Shown: positions 23,691 through 35,066 of the stretch, piece after piece
Layout: each line of letters begins with the position of its first letter
Numbering within the stretch: the stretch's first letter is position 1
Source: Epiperipatus broadwayi
Taxonomy: Eukaryota > Onychophora > Udeonychophora > Euonychophora > Peripatidae
Assembly: GCA_028023455.1 (NCBI GenBank)
Contig: JAQFVV010006451.1
Coordinates: 791,501-855,500, forward strand
Length of the DNA stretch: 64,000 nt
Direction: 5' to 3'
The notes under the pieces: model-generated
The model's database searches: none
What the model was told of the DNA's origin: nothing
What the model saw: the letters and a program-made list of their open reading frames with translations, nothing else
Made by a program: the position numbers and the translations under genes

Positions 23691-24738
23691 ATATCATCAT
23701 CATCATCATCATCAACCATTATCAATTCACTGCAGAATGAAGGTCTTTCCAAGTTTAATCCATCTTTTCCGATCTTAGCCTCCCTTTTCCACAACACCTT
23801 TGCACACTTTCTTACTTCATCCATCCATCTCACATGTGGTCTCTTTCTGGGTCTTTTACAATCTCTTGTAATCCAGTTTAAAATTTCAATTGTCCATATA
23901 TTATCATTTCTTATAGCAATATGTCCAGCCCAACTCCATTTCAATCTTTTAATTTTTTCAATAAGGTCAGTAACACCTGATTGTTGTCTTACCCATACAT
24001 TGTGTTTTCGATCTCTTCTTGTTACTCCCAACATAATCTCTCCATACTCCTTTGAGTGGTCTGAAGTCTCTGTATTGCTCTTCTATTAAGTGTCCAAGTC
24101 TCAGATCCATAAGTAAGAACTGGTAAAACACATTTGTTAAAAACCATTCTTTTCAAACACATAGGCATATTTCCTTTTAGTATCAAGTTATTTCTACCAA
24201 AAGCACTCCAACCAAGTTTAATTCTATGATTAATTTCCTCCATTATGTTTCCATCTGTATTAATAATCTGACCTAGGTATTTGTAACTGTTAACTTCTTC
24301 TAATTCTTCATAATCAATCTTTATTTTCATATTTTGAGCAAATCGATTAAACATTACTTTAGTCTTTTTAACATTTATCTTTAGTCCTACTTTTCTACTT
24401 TCATCTGCTAACTCCTGCAACATTTCCTGCAGCTCTGAAGCATTATTTGCAAAAACAACTACATCATCTGCAAAATATAAATGACTTAAATACTCTCAAT
24501 TTACTTTCACTCCTTTAGTTTCCCATTTTAATCCACAAAATACTTCTTGTAGCACTGCTGTAAAAAGTTTTGGAGATATGGAGTCACCTTGCCTTACACC
24601 TTTCTTAATGTTGATTTTTCCAGTATCATTATGTAATCTAATTGTTGCTGTTGCATTTTTATAAATATTCTTTAAAATATGACAATATCCTGGATCTATA
24701 CCTTGATGATCCAATGCTTTAATCACTGAAGAAATGTG
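23678..24738 (-). pseudogene. RTE ORF2 C-terminal half (reverse transcriptase and tail)
   Basis: Minus-strand coding, almost intact. It begins within RT with ALDHQGIDPGY and KNATATIRLH, then the RT motif GVRQGDSISPKLF, a single in-frame stop near 24497, then the catalytic FADD motif (LYFADDVVVF), KINVKKTKVMFN, YKYLGQII, LTYGSETWTL. A frameshift near 24030-24050 leads to LKWSWAGHIAIR and RPHVRWMDEV, all classic RTE C-terminal blocks. The RT copies the element RNA at the nicked target. Only one stop and one frameshift separate it from an open frame. The last residues are an Asp run encoded by the (GAT)n tail itself. The 5' RT portion and the AP endonuclease are missing. Confidence 0.9.
23693..24738 (-). 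mobile_element. Young 5'-truncated RTE-clade LINE
   Basis: Minus-strand 3' half of an RTE element: RT motifs, C-terminal region, and a terminal (GAT)n microsatellite at 23693-23713, the typical RTE/BovB-like tail replacing a poly-A. The 5' truncation is at about 24738, abutting (TA)n. No clear TSD. Confidence 0.88.
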
Positions 24739-24891
24739 TATAGAATCGAATATATATATATATATATATTAATATATATTAGATTCTTTATATATATATA
24801 TATATATATTAATTCTAATGTTTTCAAGGATAAAAGATGTCATATTATTATTACTATTTGCGGGATATTCCGTGTAGTGAAAAATCTAAAT

Positions 24892-24931
24892 GCTGACGTT
24901 TCAGTACAATATCAAGTACCTTCCTCAGAGC
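24892..24931 (-). ncRNA. Hammerhead ribozyme motif at PLE terminus, left arm
   Basis: Identical in sequence to the right-arm motif: GCT-CTGAGGA, a stem II based on GTAC/GTAC, GAAA, then C-G-TC with cleavage predicted after GTC, and AGC closing stem I. Confidence 0.7.
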
Positions 24932-25500
24932 GTCCTCTTTCTCAAATCATAAGAATGCATGTGAGATTTAAAATCGTTTTTATCGTTTTCTTTCTCCTCA
25001 TATTTAAATTCCATTGGTTGAGAAGTTTTAAAATTTATTTTCTCTTCCAATAGTTTCTTCCAAATGTTGTTAATCTTCTTTAACTCACACCTTTCATTTA
25101 TGCTCTTGGGCCTTTTAAAAATCTCTATAGCTTCTCTTAGCAATCTCTGGTCATATTGTTCAATTTTTGCTAAAATATTTGTTTTTTCAAAATTGATATC
25201 ATGATTTGTTAATTTAATATGAGAATAAATAGCTGATGAATTGGATTTTTCTCTCACTGCCAGAATGTGTTCTTCCTTTCTAATATTTATTCTATGATTA
25301 GTCTGTCCTATATATGTATGTGGACAGACCCTACATGGAATTTCATATACGCCATTACACTCCAAAGCAATTTTATCTTTAGGAAGAGGAAATATTTCAC
25401 TAATTTTTTTATAAGTAGTGTAAATTGTGTGAATATTATTATTCTTTAAAATGTTACCAATTCTATCAGTTACTCCTTTAATATATGGCAAAATTGTCAA
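24925..25500 (-). CDS. PLE GIY-YIG endonuclease fragment, open frame
   Basis: A 191-codon frame on the minus strand. Residues about 50-75 contain GVYEIPCRVCPHTYIGQTN, the GIY-YIG signature of PLEs including the CxxC of the associated zinc-binding loop. Downstream RINIRKEEH gives the conserved Arg and Glu-His, SAIYSHIKLTNHDINF is the middle block, and RLLREAIEIFKRPKSIN the final block. In PLEs this domain lies C-terminal to RT and nicks target DNA. RT is absent, so it is a truncated element, not a host gene; the ATG is fortuitous. It ends in SYDLRKRTL-stop, with the stop inside the hammerhead. Confidence 0.85.
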   Translation of the reverse strand: MTILPYIKGVTDRIGNILKNNNIHTIYTTYKKISEIFPLPKDKIALECNGVYEIPCRVCPHTYIGQTNHRINIRKEEHILAVREKSNSSAIYSHIKLTNHDINFEKTNILAKIEQYDQRLLREAIEIFKRPKSINERCELKKINNIWKKLLEEKINFKTSQPMEFKYEEKENDKNDFKSHMHSYDLRKRTL

Positions 25501-25507
25501 AAATTAA

Positions 25508-26087
25508 GACAATTTTTTCCATATATTAAAGGAGTAACTGATAGAATTGGTAACATTTTAAAGAATAATAATATTCACACAATTTACACTACTTATAAAA
25601 CAATTAATGAAATATTTCCTCTTCCTAAAGATAAAATTGCTTTGGAGTGTCATGGCGTATATGAAATTCCATGTAGGGTCTGTCCACATACATATATAGG
25701 ACAGACTAATCGTAGAATAAATATTAGAAAGGAAGAACACATTCTGGCAGTGAGAGAAAAATCCAATTCATCAGCTATTTATTCTCATATTAAATTAACA
25801 AATCATGATATCAATTTTGAAAAAAACAAATATTTTAGCAAAAATTGAACAAACAATATGACCAGAGATTGCTAAGAGAAGCTATAGAGATTTTTAAAAG
25901 GCCCAAGAGCATAAATGAAAGGTGTGAGTTAAAGAAGATTAACAACATTTGGAAGAAACCATTGGAAGAGAAAATAAATTTTAAAACTTCTCAACCAATA
26001 GAATTTAAATATGAGGAGAAAGAAAACGATAAAAACGATTTTAAATCTCACATGCATTCTTATGATTTGAGAAAGAGGACGCTCTGA
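25508..26087 (+). pseudogene. Mirror copy of the PLE GIY-YIG fragment, frameshifted
   Basis: Same protein as the minus-strand partner with a few substitutions (for example QTNRR for QTNHR, WKKPLEE for WKKLLEE). Reading is broken near 25825-25855: an extra A in an A-run, then an extra CAAA before CAATATGACC. 3' half returns to frame from QYDQRLLREAIEIF to the stop at 26085-26087. Confidence 0.85.
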
Positions 26088-26120
26088 GGAAGGTACTTGA
26101 TATTGTACTGAAACGTCAGC
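26081..26120 (+). ncRNA. Hammerhead ribozyme motif at PLE terminus, right arm
   Basis: Stem I GCT (26081-26083)/AGC (26118-26120). Core CTGAGGA (26084-26090), which fits CTGANGA. Stem II A-G-(bulge)-GTAC/GTAC-CT. GAAA at 26110-26113, then CGTC, where A-T and C-G make a two-pair stem III; predicted cut after 26117. GAAACGTC is the minimal form reported for PLE hammerheads. The stop codon of the endonuclease frame (26085-26087) lies inside the core. Confidence 0.72.
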
Positions 26121-26179
26121 ATTTAGCTTTTTCACTACACGGAATATCCCGCAAATAGTAATAATAATATAACATATAT

Positions 26180-26890
26180 ATATACTGCTTTGAGAGCTAT
26201 AAATAGTATATATATATATATAACATATATATATACTGCTTTGAGAGCTATACATGTGTTTATAATAATTGGAATGCTGTCTAATCATAACATCAGGCAA
26301 CAATTTTTATGATGACAAGAACAATCACATCTTCTATTATTACCTCATTTTCTTATACATATTGTGTAAAAACATTGGAATACAATGGGGATTTATTCAT
26401 ATAATTATCAAAAATTTCAGTCATGATATAAGAAGGCAACAATCATTTAAAACTAATAATGCAAGATGAAATCATGTGATCTAGTAAGCCACATTAAGTG
26501 GAAAAAGATTCAGACAATTCTCATTACTAGATCACATGGTCTCACTTTGCATTAACAGTTTTAATTGGTTTTTGCTGATTACATATTTTGATAGGTTATT
26601 AGAAGGAATAATTTCCATCACATTTCACTGTATATATACAAATCTGTAAACTCGTAAAAATCTTTAATATGTATTATAAAGTCAGTTGGTTTTAAAGATG
26701 GTATAACAAAGTCGCCCAAAAACCAATCTAAGCTACCACCTGTATTCAAATGGTCTTTGTTTATTAAAAATTGAACCAAAATCGCTTGTTCTAAAGCCAG
26801 CCTCATACAATTGAATTAATTGCTGCATAATAGAATTTTATTGTTTTAAATCTATTATAAGCATTTTTATTTTAAAGCATTTTTAAATGT
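26180..26890. other. No recognised gene; short duplicated segment
   Basis: A segment ATATACTGCTTTGAGAGCTATA occurs twice near 26178 and 26230 between short (TA)n runs. Nothing else recognised. Confidence 0.6.
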
Positions 26891-26894
26891 TTTA

Positions 26895-27054
26895 ATCATA
26901 TAAATAATAGATTAAACTGTGTGCTAATACACAGCTGAAGAGAAGTTTTTTTTCTTTCCAGTTAAGTAATAAAATAAGGCTGAGTGCTTTCAAGTACAAT
27001 ACTCTCATATTCATAGCTGAGGTAAATTATTAAGTGATGGAGAGAGACTGTTTG

Positions 27055-27107
<53 letters not shown>

Positions 27108-29334
27108 ATTTATTTAAAATTAATGTGTTGATAAGTACCAAAATTCCTTTCTGGAGAGAGGGGATGAATCTCTACAATTATTAACATAAATAGAATTGGC
27201 TATGCAATATGCTTCTCTAATTTTTTGCTTTGAGACATCTGTCACTACATTGAAGGGCTGCTGAAGATGTAGTAAGCAAATGCCCAGTTAACTTTTGATA
27301 CTCAAAAAAGACTGAACTACAGTCCAGTTTGGTAGTTATCCTCTTATGTGTGTATTGATGTGGTGGCAGTTGTGTAGACAGAGGCACCCAGGATTCACCA
27401 AAATTAATAGAATTACATCCATTGCGGAGGGATTTGATTCTATAAACAGTGCAATGGGTGAGTTTGGTTTCAAGTTGATCTTTTAAGTTATTTAATATTT
27501 TTGAATGTTTTTTATGAAAATGAGAATATATGGGAGAGATAATAATAGTCTGTCATCAGAGAGGGGGATAGAGTAAATATTTCTGTACAAGTGTTTTATT
27601 TTGTTTTTAACAGGCAGGGATTAAACCCAACAGATATGAGGTTGTTGGTGTATAATTCTATGTTAGTTTTACAGGAAGATTCATATTTGCATAAAGATTG
27701 GTTACAAAATAAAAAATGATAAGAGATCTACTAGCTTTGTGGTCTTGAGGTGTGTTGGAGTCTGGATGTGTGAAGTCATGCACTTCTAAAGATTTGATGT
27801 GCATAGAGTAGTTAAGATTGCAATATTTCCTATGTATTAATAAATCTAGGCATTTGAGACATTGTGAGAAGTCTTTCCAATTGGCTTTGGAGGTTCACTT
27901 TGATTTCTTTGACAGCTGATTCTGGACCTGTAATGAAAATATCATTCACATATCATTTATATATAAAATCTGGTATATACTCAATATACGGTAGAAGGAT
28001 TATCTTTTCAAAGTAGTTAACATAGTAACTAGGGATGACTCCAGTCAGAGGAAAACCCTAGAACAGCCATTGAACATTTTGTAGTAGTGGATGTTAAAAA
28101 AAGTAGCTATGTTGTTATTAAGTCAAGAAAAAATGCAATAATCAAATCTAAGCATGGTTGGTGGAAGTTCACTCTATTTAGTTTATTTTTAATGGATATT
28201 GATGGATTATGTTCTATTAAACTATAAGTTTTGTAATGTCCAGAGAGGCTATTTTATATGATGGATTGAGCTTGGAAGGCTTAATGTGTAAAATAAAGTC
28301 AAAAGAGAACTTGATGATGTAGTTGCTTAAATTCCAACTGATCAATAAGCCTTTGGTTTATTATATTAGCTATTTCAATATAATGGGAGCCTCCAAAATT
28401 CAACAAGAGTCTACGAGGAGTGTCAGGTTTATGATTCTTGGTGTTAGCAAACATGTGGAGGAGATTAGCCATGGATGGATATATTTGATAGTATTCCCTC
28501 TTGCTGAATGCTTTGCTGCAATGCTTGCATAGAAATTCACTCACAAATTTGTGTTTATTATATTTTATGTTGAATGCAGGAATAGAAGTGAACTTTAAAT
28601 TATCTATTTGCTTTGCATTTTCAGTGTAAACTCAGATTTGTCCATGATCACAAATATGTTCCCTTTGACCTCTGTCATGCAAATGAAGACATTATTAGAG
28701 AGAAATTATTGAGCAATATTAATGTTAGTGTTCCAGTTGGCGGTCTTAAAATCCTATGAAATTATATCTAAGGTGTGATACTACCTTTGATATCAGATCA
28801 TCCTTGGGATTTGGGTAAGGTCTGTTTTAACATCTGCTATGAGTTCCAGCACCACCTGTTTAAAAGCAGCCTACATATCTCAGTCCTAATTCTAGAATGC
28901 TATTGATAAAGGAGCGAGGATTTATTGTAGTAATATTAATGAATGTTCTTTTTTACTTTGTTGAATAGGAAGAGTAGCACCCTGCATATAAGCTAGGAAA
29001 TTGATCTTATGGCTGAATTTCTTTTTTAGTTTGGCAACATGTTGTGTACATTTGGTAATAACAAATTCAGGAATCCATGAATAGCATAAATTTTTGTAAA
29101 GCATTTGTTTTTTTTTAAATAGCTCCCTTGAGACCTCTAACAATTTTTTTAAATAATTCTATTTCAAACTGTGATTAGATTCTTACATAGTTGTATAGAG
29201 AGGTGTTAAGTTTCAGTCTGCAGCAATTCAAGATTATTTTAAAATGCAAACATGATAGACAAAAAACAGGCATTGGGTCAATGTTCAGATGGATAGACCA
29301 AGGCTCCTTATTGGTTTGTAATTCATTCTATATA
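26895..29334 (-). pseudogene. PLE polyprotein pseudogene (RT plus GIY-YIG), minus strand
   Basis: Minus strand, 5' to 3': SWIPEFVITKCTQHVAKL (about 29080-29030), then the RT thumb-up block NTKNHKPDTPRRLLLN and GGSHYIEIANIINQRL (about 28450-28350) corresponding to the KTHKP-x-PLRPI motif of PLE RTs, then a broken catalytic box (ND-x-x for YVDD) near 27960, CLDLLIHRK, and a decayed GIY-YIG (VYRI, then NFGES, about 27430-27360). Frames shift and stops are frequent. The 3' tail has acquired (TA)n at 27056-27103. Confidence 0.72.
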
Positions 29335-29690
29335 TAAAAATATGCGGTTTATACTTTGTTTCAATGAAAGAAATAGATTAAATTGTGCTTTAATATGCAA
29401 CTGAAGAAAAAGTTTTTTACTTTCCAGTAAAAGTAACAAAATAAGGCTGAGTGCTTTCAAGAGTTACAATACTCCTATATTTATAGCTGGGATGAATTGT
29501 AAAATGATGGAGTGAGAGTGTGTGAAAGTATTTACATATAGTGTTATGATAATTTAAATTTATCTAAAATTAACCAGTGTTGACAAATATCTGAGAGTCC
29601 ACTTTCTGGAGAAGAGAAAAGATGAATCTTTATGACTAATAGTATGAGTGGAATTGGTTATGTAGTATACTTCCCTAATTTTATTTCACA
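29335..29690 (-). mobile_element. PLE 3'-tail fragment, minus strand
   Basis: About 355 bp collinear with 26895-27230, without coding sequence. It lacks the (TA)n tract found at the matching place in the other two copies. Confidence 0.75.
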
Positions 29691-30830
29691 CATTAAGACT
29701 TCCAAGCTTAATACATCATATAAAATAGCCTTTCTATATGTTACAGAACCTTATGGTTCCATTAATATGGCATTATCCATTAATAACATTAAAATTAAAA
29801 ATGAACTAAATAGCATGAACTACTACCAGCCATGCAAAGACTTTATTATTGTATTTCTTTTTTGGCTTAGTAACAATATCATATCTACTTCAATGGTACT
29901 ATTACAAAATTTCAGATGGTTGTTCTATGGGTCTCTCTCTGAAGAATCATTTCCAGTTTATATTTTAACCACTTTAGAAAGATAGTCATTCCACCATACG
30001 TTGAGTATATACCAGACATTATATGTACATGCTACATGGATAACATTTTCATTACAGATCCAGAAACAGCTATCCAAGAAATCAAAGTGTACCTTCTAAG
30101 TCAATCTCCATTATGTTTCACTGTTGAATGGAAAGACTTTTTCCAAAATCTCAAATACCTTGATTTAGTAATACATAAGAAATCTCTCAATGTTAACTAT
30201 ACATGGCTTCACATATCTAGAATCCTCCACATCTCAAACCCACATGCTAGAAGGCCTCTCATCATTTCTATTTTACAAACAATCTTTATGCAAATTCAAA
30301 TTTTTCCATAAACCTAACATAGAATTATACCCCAATGACCTCATATAGGTTGGATTTAAACACAGATTCATAAAAAACAAAATAAAACCTTTTTACAGAA
30401 AGATTAACTCTAAACCCCCCCCCCCCATGCCAGGTGATGTTTTATTCTCTCATATATTTTCACTCTTTCCAAAATATTCAAAAAAATATTTTTACCTACA
30501 TATCGCCTCAATTCCTACACCTCTTTTTTTTAATAGACTTCTAAATAACTCAAAGAACAAACTTGAACCTGAGCTCCCCCCTACACTGTTTATGGAAATA
30601 AATGCTCACATACTGAGTGTAATTTTTTTATTTTGGTGAATCCATGTGTTTTTTAGCTACATGGTTGTCATAGCACCAATACATATATAAACGGGCAACT
30701 ACCAAACTGAATTGCAGTTGTCCTTTTTGAGCATCAAAATTTAGCTGGGCATTTGTCTACCCCATCTTCAGCAGCCATTCGGTATATTGAGAGAGATAAC
30801 TCAAGGTGAAAAATTAGAGAATCATAGTAT
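29690..30830 (+). pseudogene. PLE polyprotein pseudogene (RT core to GIY-YIG), plus strand
   Basis: Plus strand, in several frames: HIKTSKLNTSYKIAFL (RT palm start; the conserved Asp of motif A is lost), DGCSMGLSL (about 29900, equivalent of the MGSPLSP motif), then from 30030 CYMDNIFI, the YxDD catalytic box with the second Asp mutated to Asn, and LKYLDLVIHKK. A decayed GIY-YIG follows at about 30580-30800. Loss of catalytic residues makes it dead. Confidence 0.72.
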
Positions 30831-31169
30831 ATAGACAATTCCATTCATAGTATTAATTGTAAAGATTCATCCCCTCTCCAGAAAATGGACTCTGATATTT
30901 ATCAACACTCACTATTTTTACATAAATTTGAATTTTCACAACACTGTATATATATATATATATATATTTCACACACACTCTCACTCCATAAACTTCACAA
31001 TTTACCCCAGCTATGATTATAAGGGTATTGTAACTCTTGAAAGCACTCAGTCTTATTTTGTTACTTTAACTAAAAGGAAAAAAAACTTCTCTTCAGCAGC
31101 ATATTAGCTTCAGGATTTAATCTATTGCTTTCATTGAGGCAAAGTATAAAACTCATATCCTTAATTATA

Positions 31170-31999
31170 TAAATAATTAATGAACATAATTCAAACCAAT
31201 GTTTAGCATTAAATTTTATGATTAGTATTATGTTATTTACAAACTCGATATTATAATATATTGGTTTAGATATATAAAAAAGAATAAACCTGTTTAATTA
31301 ATTGAAGGCAAATAGTCAGCTGCACAAATGGGAGTTTACTCAACCGAACTTTACTCCAAAACACTTTCTATTACAAAAAAAAAAAAAAAAAATCATAATT
31401 CTAGGTTGATTCTCTTTATGAAAAATTTAATTTTTACCAAAAATAAATATCCTCAAAAAAATGTTATTTTTTTTACTAGAAAAAGTGTGATCCTTATTTC
31501 TTTCAGCAAAATATTTAATTAATTAAACTACATTATTATTTTAAAAAATATTGCAAATATTTTTTTAAATTATAAAAGAAATACAACTGCAAAGAAAAAT
31601 ATAAATTTAGGTATATAAACTATAATGTTAAATATATTGACACAAAAACAACATAATTGGAGTAGATATAATTGAAGTGATAAACTTCCTAGCGATCACT
31701 ACATTAAAACAGACAAAACTCTCCTTAGAGTAGTGCCACTCAGAGTGCAAGCCGGAGTAATCAATGGATGCCAGAAGGCTGATCATGTGATGTTTAGTGG
31801 TTCACTCACTACATTACTACCATATCCTCTGGTATCAAAGTAATCCACATCACAGATGGAAAATGTATCCAATTTTGGTGATGTGCTATCCACGATTTGA
31901 TATGGATAGTAGATTAAATGCTTGGAGATTTATTACCTGATTAAATGCTTGGAGATTTATTACCTAAGTTATTACATATTATATGCACTCTATAATTTG

Positions 32000-32000
<1 letters not shown>
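31170..32000. other. Mostly unassigned; short family D repeat at 31715-31810
   Basis: 31715-31810 contains GTGCCACTCAGAGTGCAAGC and GTAATCAATGGATGCCAGAAGG, the start of the family D repeat, then an inverted CATGTGATGTTTAGTGGTT block. No other feature recognised, apart from a 27-bp tandem duplication (TTAAATGCTTGGAGATTTAT...) near 31914-31968. Confidence 0.65.
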
Positions 32001-32002
<2 letters not shown>

Positions 32003-32057
<55 letters not shown>

Positions 32058-32200
32058 TAATCTTGTGGAATGAAATTAATCTTCACACATATGCACTTTT
32101 AGATTAATATTAAATTTACATGCACTCACTTATCAGTAAGCATTTTAAAAGCATAAGTGAATCACTTATGATTAGAACCTAAATTTATACAAAATAATTT
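32003..32200 (+). repeat. (TA)n followed by a repeat shared with 38.0-38.15 kb
   Basis: (TA)n at about 32003-32055. 32056-32200 matches the reverse complement of 38010-38155: TAATCTTGTGGAAT, ATATTAAATTTACATGCACT and AAAAGCATAAGTGAATCACT are shared. Both copies adjoin other repeats. Confidence 0.78.
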
Positions 32201-32338
32201 GTCAATTGAAATATCAGGCTCATAATAAGATCAATTTTTAAATTAAGCATGGTCAATAGGGATTGGTTATATAATAATAGGTTCTAAAATTTAAAAAAAA
32301 TATTTCTCTTTTCTAGTGTTAACTGTAATATATTAATT

Positions 32339-35066
32339 AAGTGGTGGTGAAACTTTTTATTGTGCATGCCAAAAATTTCCAAAAAATATTTCTTGAATGA
32401 TTGGCATGCCATACAGTTATTAAATCAAAATATAAACAACTTAATTACTGCAGTTTTTTAAAGTTTATAAAACAAAATAATAATAATAACAATAATAAAT
32501 AAACAAAATTTCTAAATAAACTAAATACAAATAAACAATATTTATTTAGAAGAGCACAAGTTGGGTAAAATGTAATAGTAAAAAAATAATAGTAAATAAA
32601 ACAAAATTTTGGAAATAAACGTATAAAATCAACATAAATATATATTATTTAATGAGATTTTTGCTTCTTTACATTGCATAACAAATATTTTATATCTGGT
32701 TCATTTTTTGCCATTTTTAATAATGTACATGCTGAACTAGATTCATTTATTATTCTATTTCTCAAATTGTCTTTAATTAAATTCATTTTTGAAAACAATG
32801 ATTCACATGCATATATAGAAGAAAAAATTGATAATATAGTGGATGCTAATTTTTACAAACAAATGTTTCAGGAATAGCATTCCAGGCAGTCAATAGTTCC
32901 TCTTCAGAATTCTTTATATATATATATATATATATAATAATAATATATATATATATATATATATAATAATAATCGATCATTTTCCATGGTTTCTAACTCA
33001 TTCCTCAAGTTAACAAATTTCTGTTTTGGTTAACTGAATTGATAATCGACTGATTGCATTTCCATATCTTTCAAATTAAGCTACTCAACAATTTCTAACT
33101 TGAGACTACCTATTGATGTTATGTCTGGGTATAAAATAAATTTTTTATATTTCTGAATAATTGTCTGTACTGTGTAAATATTTAAGAAAATTCACCAATT
33201 ATAGATTGAATAATAGCACAAAACTCTTGCATCAATTTTACTGGGAGTGTGGCTTTTGATGAGATTCTAAATCAGTCAAGAACTTTTTTAGATTTGGAAA
33301 ATATTTGACATCATGGTTGAAAATTTGTAATTTAACTTCAAATGCCTTGATAAAACAAACATGACCACAATTGTCCTATTATAACCTTACAGTTTCCAAT
33401 TTAATTCATTTAGATGTGAACACATATCAGTAAAAAACATTAATTTTGAAAGCCATTCAACATCCATTAATTCATTATATTTTTCAATGTTTTTCTCATT
33501 ATGTAAAAACAGTCTAATTTCTTTTAAACACTCAATGAATCTTTGAAGAACTTTTTCTCAACTTAATCATGGACATTGTTGTACATAAGTAAACCATAAT
33601 ATACTGAGTTTATTTCACTCAATGTCTTAATATAAAATTGATTAACTTAATCACAATGTTCATAACATCATCCAGTAAGCTTAAATCTGGCCTTCATGAA
33701 AAAATCTGCTGATCCACAATTGAATGTCTACATGGTTGGTAAATAACATGAGAAAACTATTTTCTTTTTCAGTCATAAGCATTATCTGTAGTTATTGATA
33801 CCATTTTGCAACATCTATGTTGCAAATATCTATTTCTTTTGTTGCTGTTACTAATGAGGTTAAACTGATCAATTCTTCTTTGATATTATTCCCAACACAA
33901 TTGCAAATAAAAATAGCCAAATGAACTGATCCATTTATGTCTGTACTTTCATCATGGCAATGAGAAATTAGACTAGAAGATTTTATATCTCTTTTTTGTT
34001 GATAAGTTATGTTGTTAGCTATTTGTAGGATTCTTTATTTAACTGTATTTTTAACCAATGATAAATCTTTTATGCTCTGAATAATTTTTGCTTTGTTTTC
34101 AAAAATTTTTAAAAAGAACTGGGGCAAACTTCATCTAAGCTTCTTTTATATATTCTCCATTATTAAAGGTTTCCCATGTTTGGCAATTAAATTTGAAATA
34201 TAAAAAAAACTAGCAGCAGTTATATTTGAATGATTTTCAATAAATTTCATTATAGATATTGATTGAATATTTATATTTTTAAATGTTTGGGCAATATATT
34301 ATTTTTGTTAATCTTTGCTTTTTTTCACAGAGCGATTTATAATTGGACTCGTAATCATGTTTTACCAATGATGTTCTCATTACTATTATTCCAGAATATA
34401 AAACACATACTGCCCTGATGCCTTTGTTAATCATTCCATACTTATCAGTTCATCAATTTTGAAATTCTCTACTGCTTGATAATGATATAATGATAACAAA
34501 TTTATTAAAAGTAAATTTAAATGAGCTTTAATAATTTTATAAATCAAAGATTTATCATTTCACTCTTACAGAAAAACTTCAAGAAAAAAAAAAGTCATTT
34601 GATGGCATTGATTTCACATTTCGTTCCTTCGTTCATGATTTTGATTATATTAAAAAAATGATTGGTGTCAATATGTTTAAGTGAAAAAAGATTAGAACAG
34701 AAAACCATTTGATTACTTTAACTTTAGATTGAGAAAACTTTCTTCAGAGAGTTATAAAATATTTTACTAAGTTTATTTTCTAGTTTTATTGGAATCATTT
34801 GACAGGTTTATAGAATATGAAACCACACTATACCTTCATCACTTTATTTGACTTAAAATATCACAATTTATTGCTTCTAATCAGAGTTCAATTGTAAATT
34901 GAATTCAAATATTTATTTTATCTTTAATTTACAGTAATTTTTTATTAGTACAGATTTTAGTAACAAAAAAAAATATTGAAGAAAATTATGATATATTAGT
35001 TTGCATTCCAGTAAAAAATTTGAATGTGCCAACTCTGGCACTTGTGCCATAGATTCGCCATCACTG
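32339..35066 (-). mobile_element. Complete but dead hAT transposon with TIRs and TSD
   Basis: On the minus strand the element starts at 35066 with CAGTGATGGCGAATCTATGG and continues CACAAGTGCC. The other end (32339 onward, plus strand) reads AAGTGGTGGTGAAACTTTTT, then TTGTGCATGCC, the diverged inverted partner. Outside them lie TATTAATT (32331-32338) and TATTAAAG (35067-35074), a 6-of-8 match fitting the 8-bp hAT target duplication. Total about 2.73 kb, a normal size for a hAT element of the Buster/Charlie type. Confidence 0.85.
32640..34700 (-). pseudogene. hAT transposase pseudogene (GTF2IRD2/ZBED-like)
   Basis: Minus strand fragments: CHDESTDINGSVHLAIFI (about 33980-33900), matching the DESTD catalytic-core motif of hAT transposases of the group domesticated as GTF2IRD2 and EPM2AIP1; then NIDVAKW; and near the C-terminus CESLFSKMNLIKDNLRNR followed by INESSSACTLLKM (about 32830-32710), the hAT dimerisation domain. 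Numerous stops and frameshifts. In an active element this enzyme would cut and paste between the TIRs. Confidence 0.82.

Larger units (their letters stand above)
24842..26170. mobile_element. Long palindrome: two PLE 3' halves head to head
   Basis: 24842-25498 and 25508-26170 are reverse complements of about 660 bp each, separated by a 9-bp spacer. I count only a handful of substitutions and two small insertions. Both arms stop at the same 5' position in the element, unlike the unequal pairs elsewhere, so one inverted-duplication event explains them better than two insertions. Each arm holds the GIY-YIG region and ends outward with a hammerhead and the block TTCACTACACGGAATATCCC. Confidence 0.93.
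26895..31165. mobile_element. Nested PLE complex, three copies of one 3' end
   Basis: The same 3'-terminal block (including GGCTGAGTGCTTTCAAG and a CTTTCTGGAGA segment) occurs at 26895-27350 and 29335-29690 in one orientation and at 30620-31165 inverted. I read this as one minus-strand PLE (about 26895-29334) abutted by a head-to-head pair: a short minus tail (29335-29690) plus a longer plus-strand copy (29690-31165). Confidence 0.8.

Noticed and set aside
23667-24089. 140-codon plus-strand frame
   Set aside because: Antisense shadow of the RTE C-terminal region.
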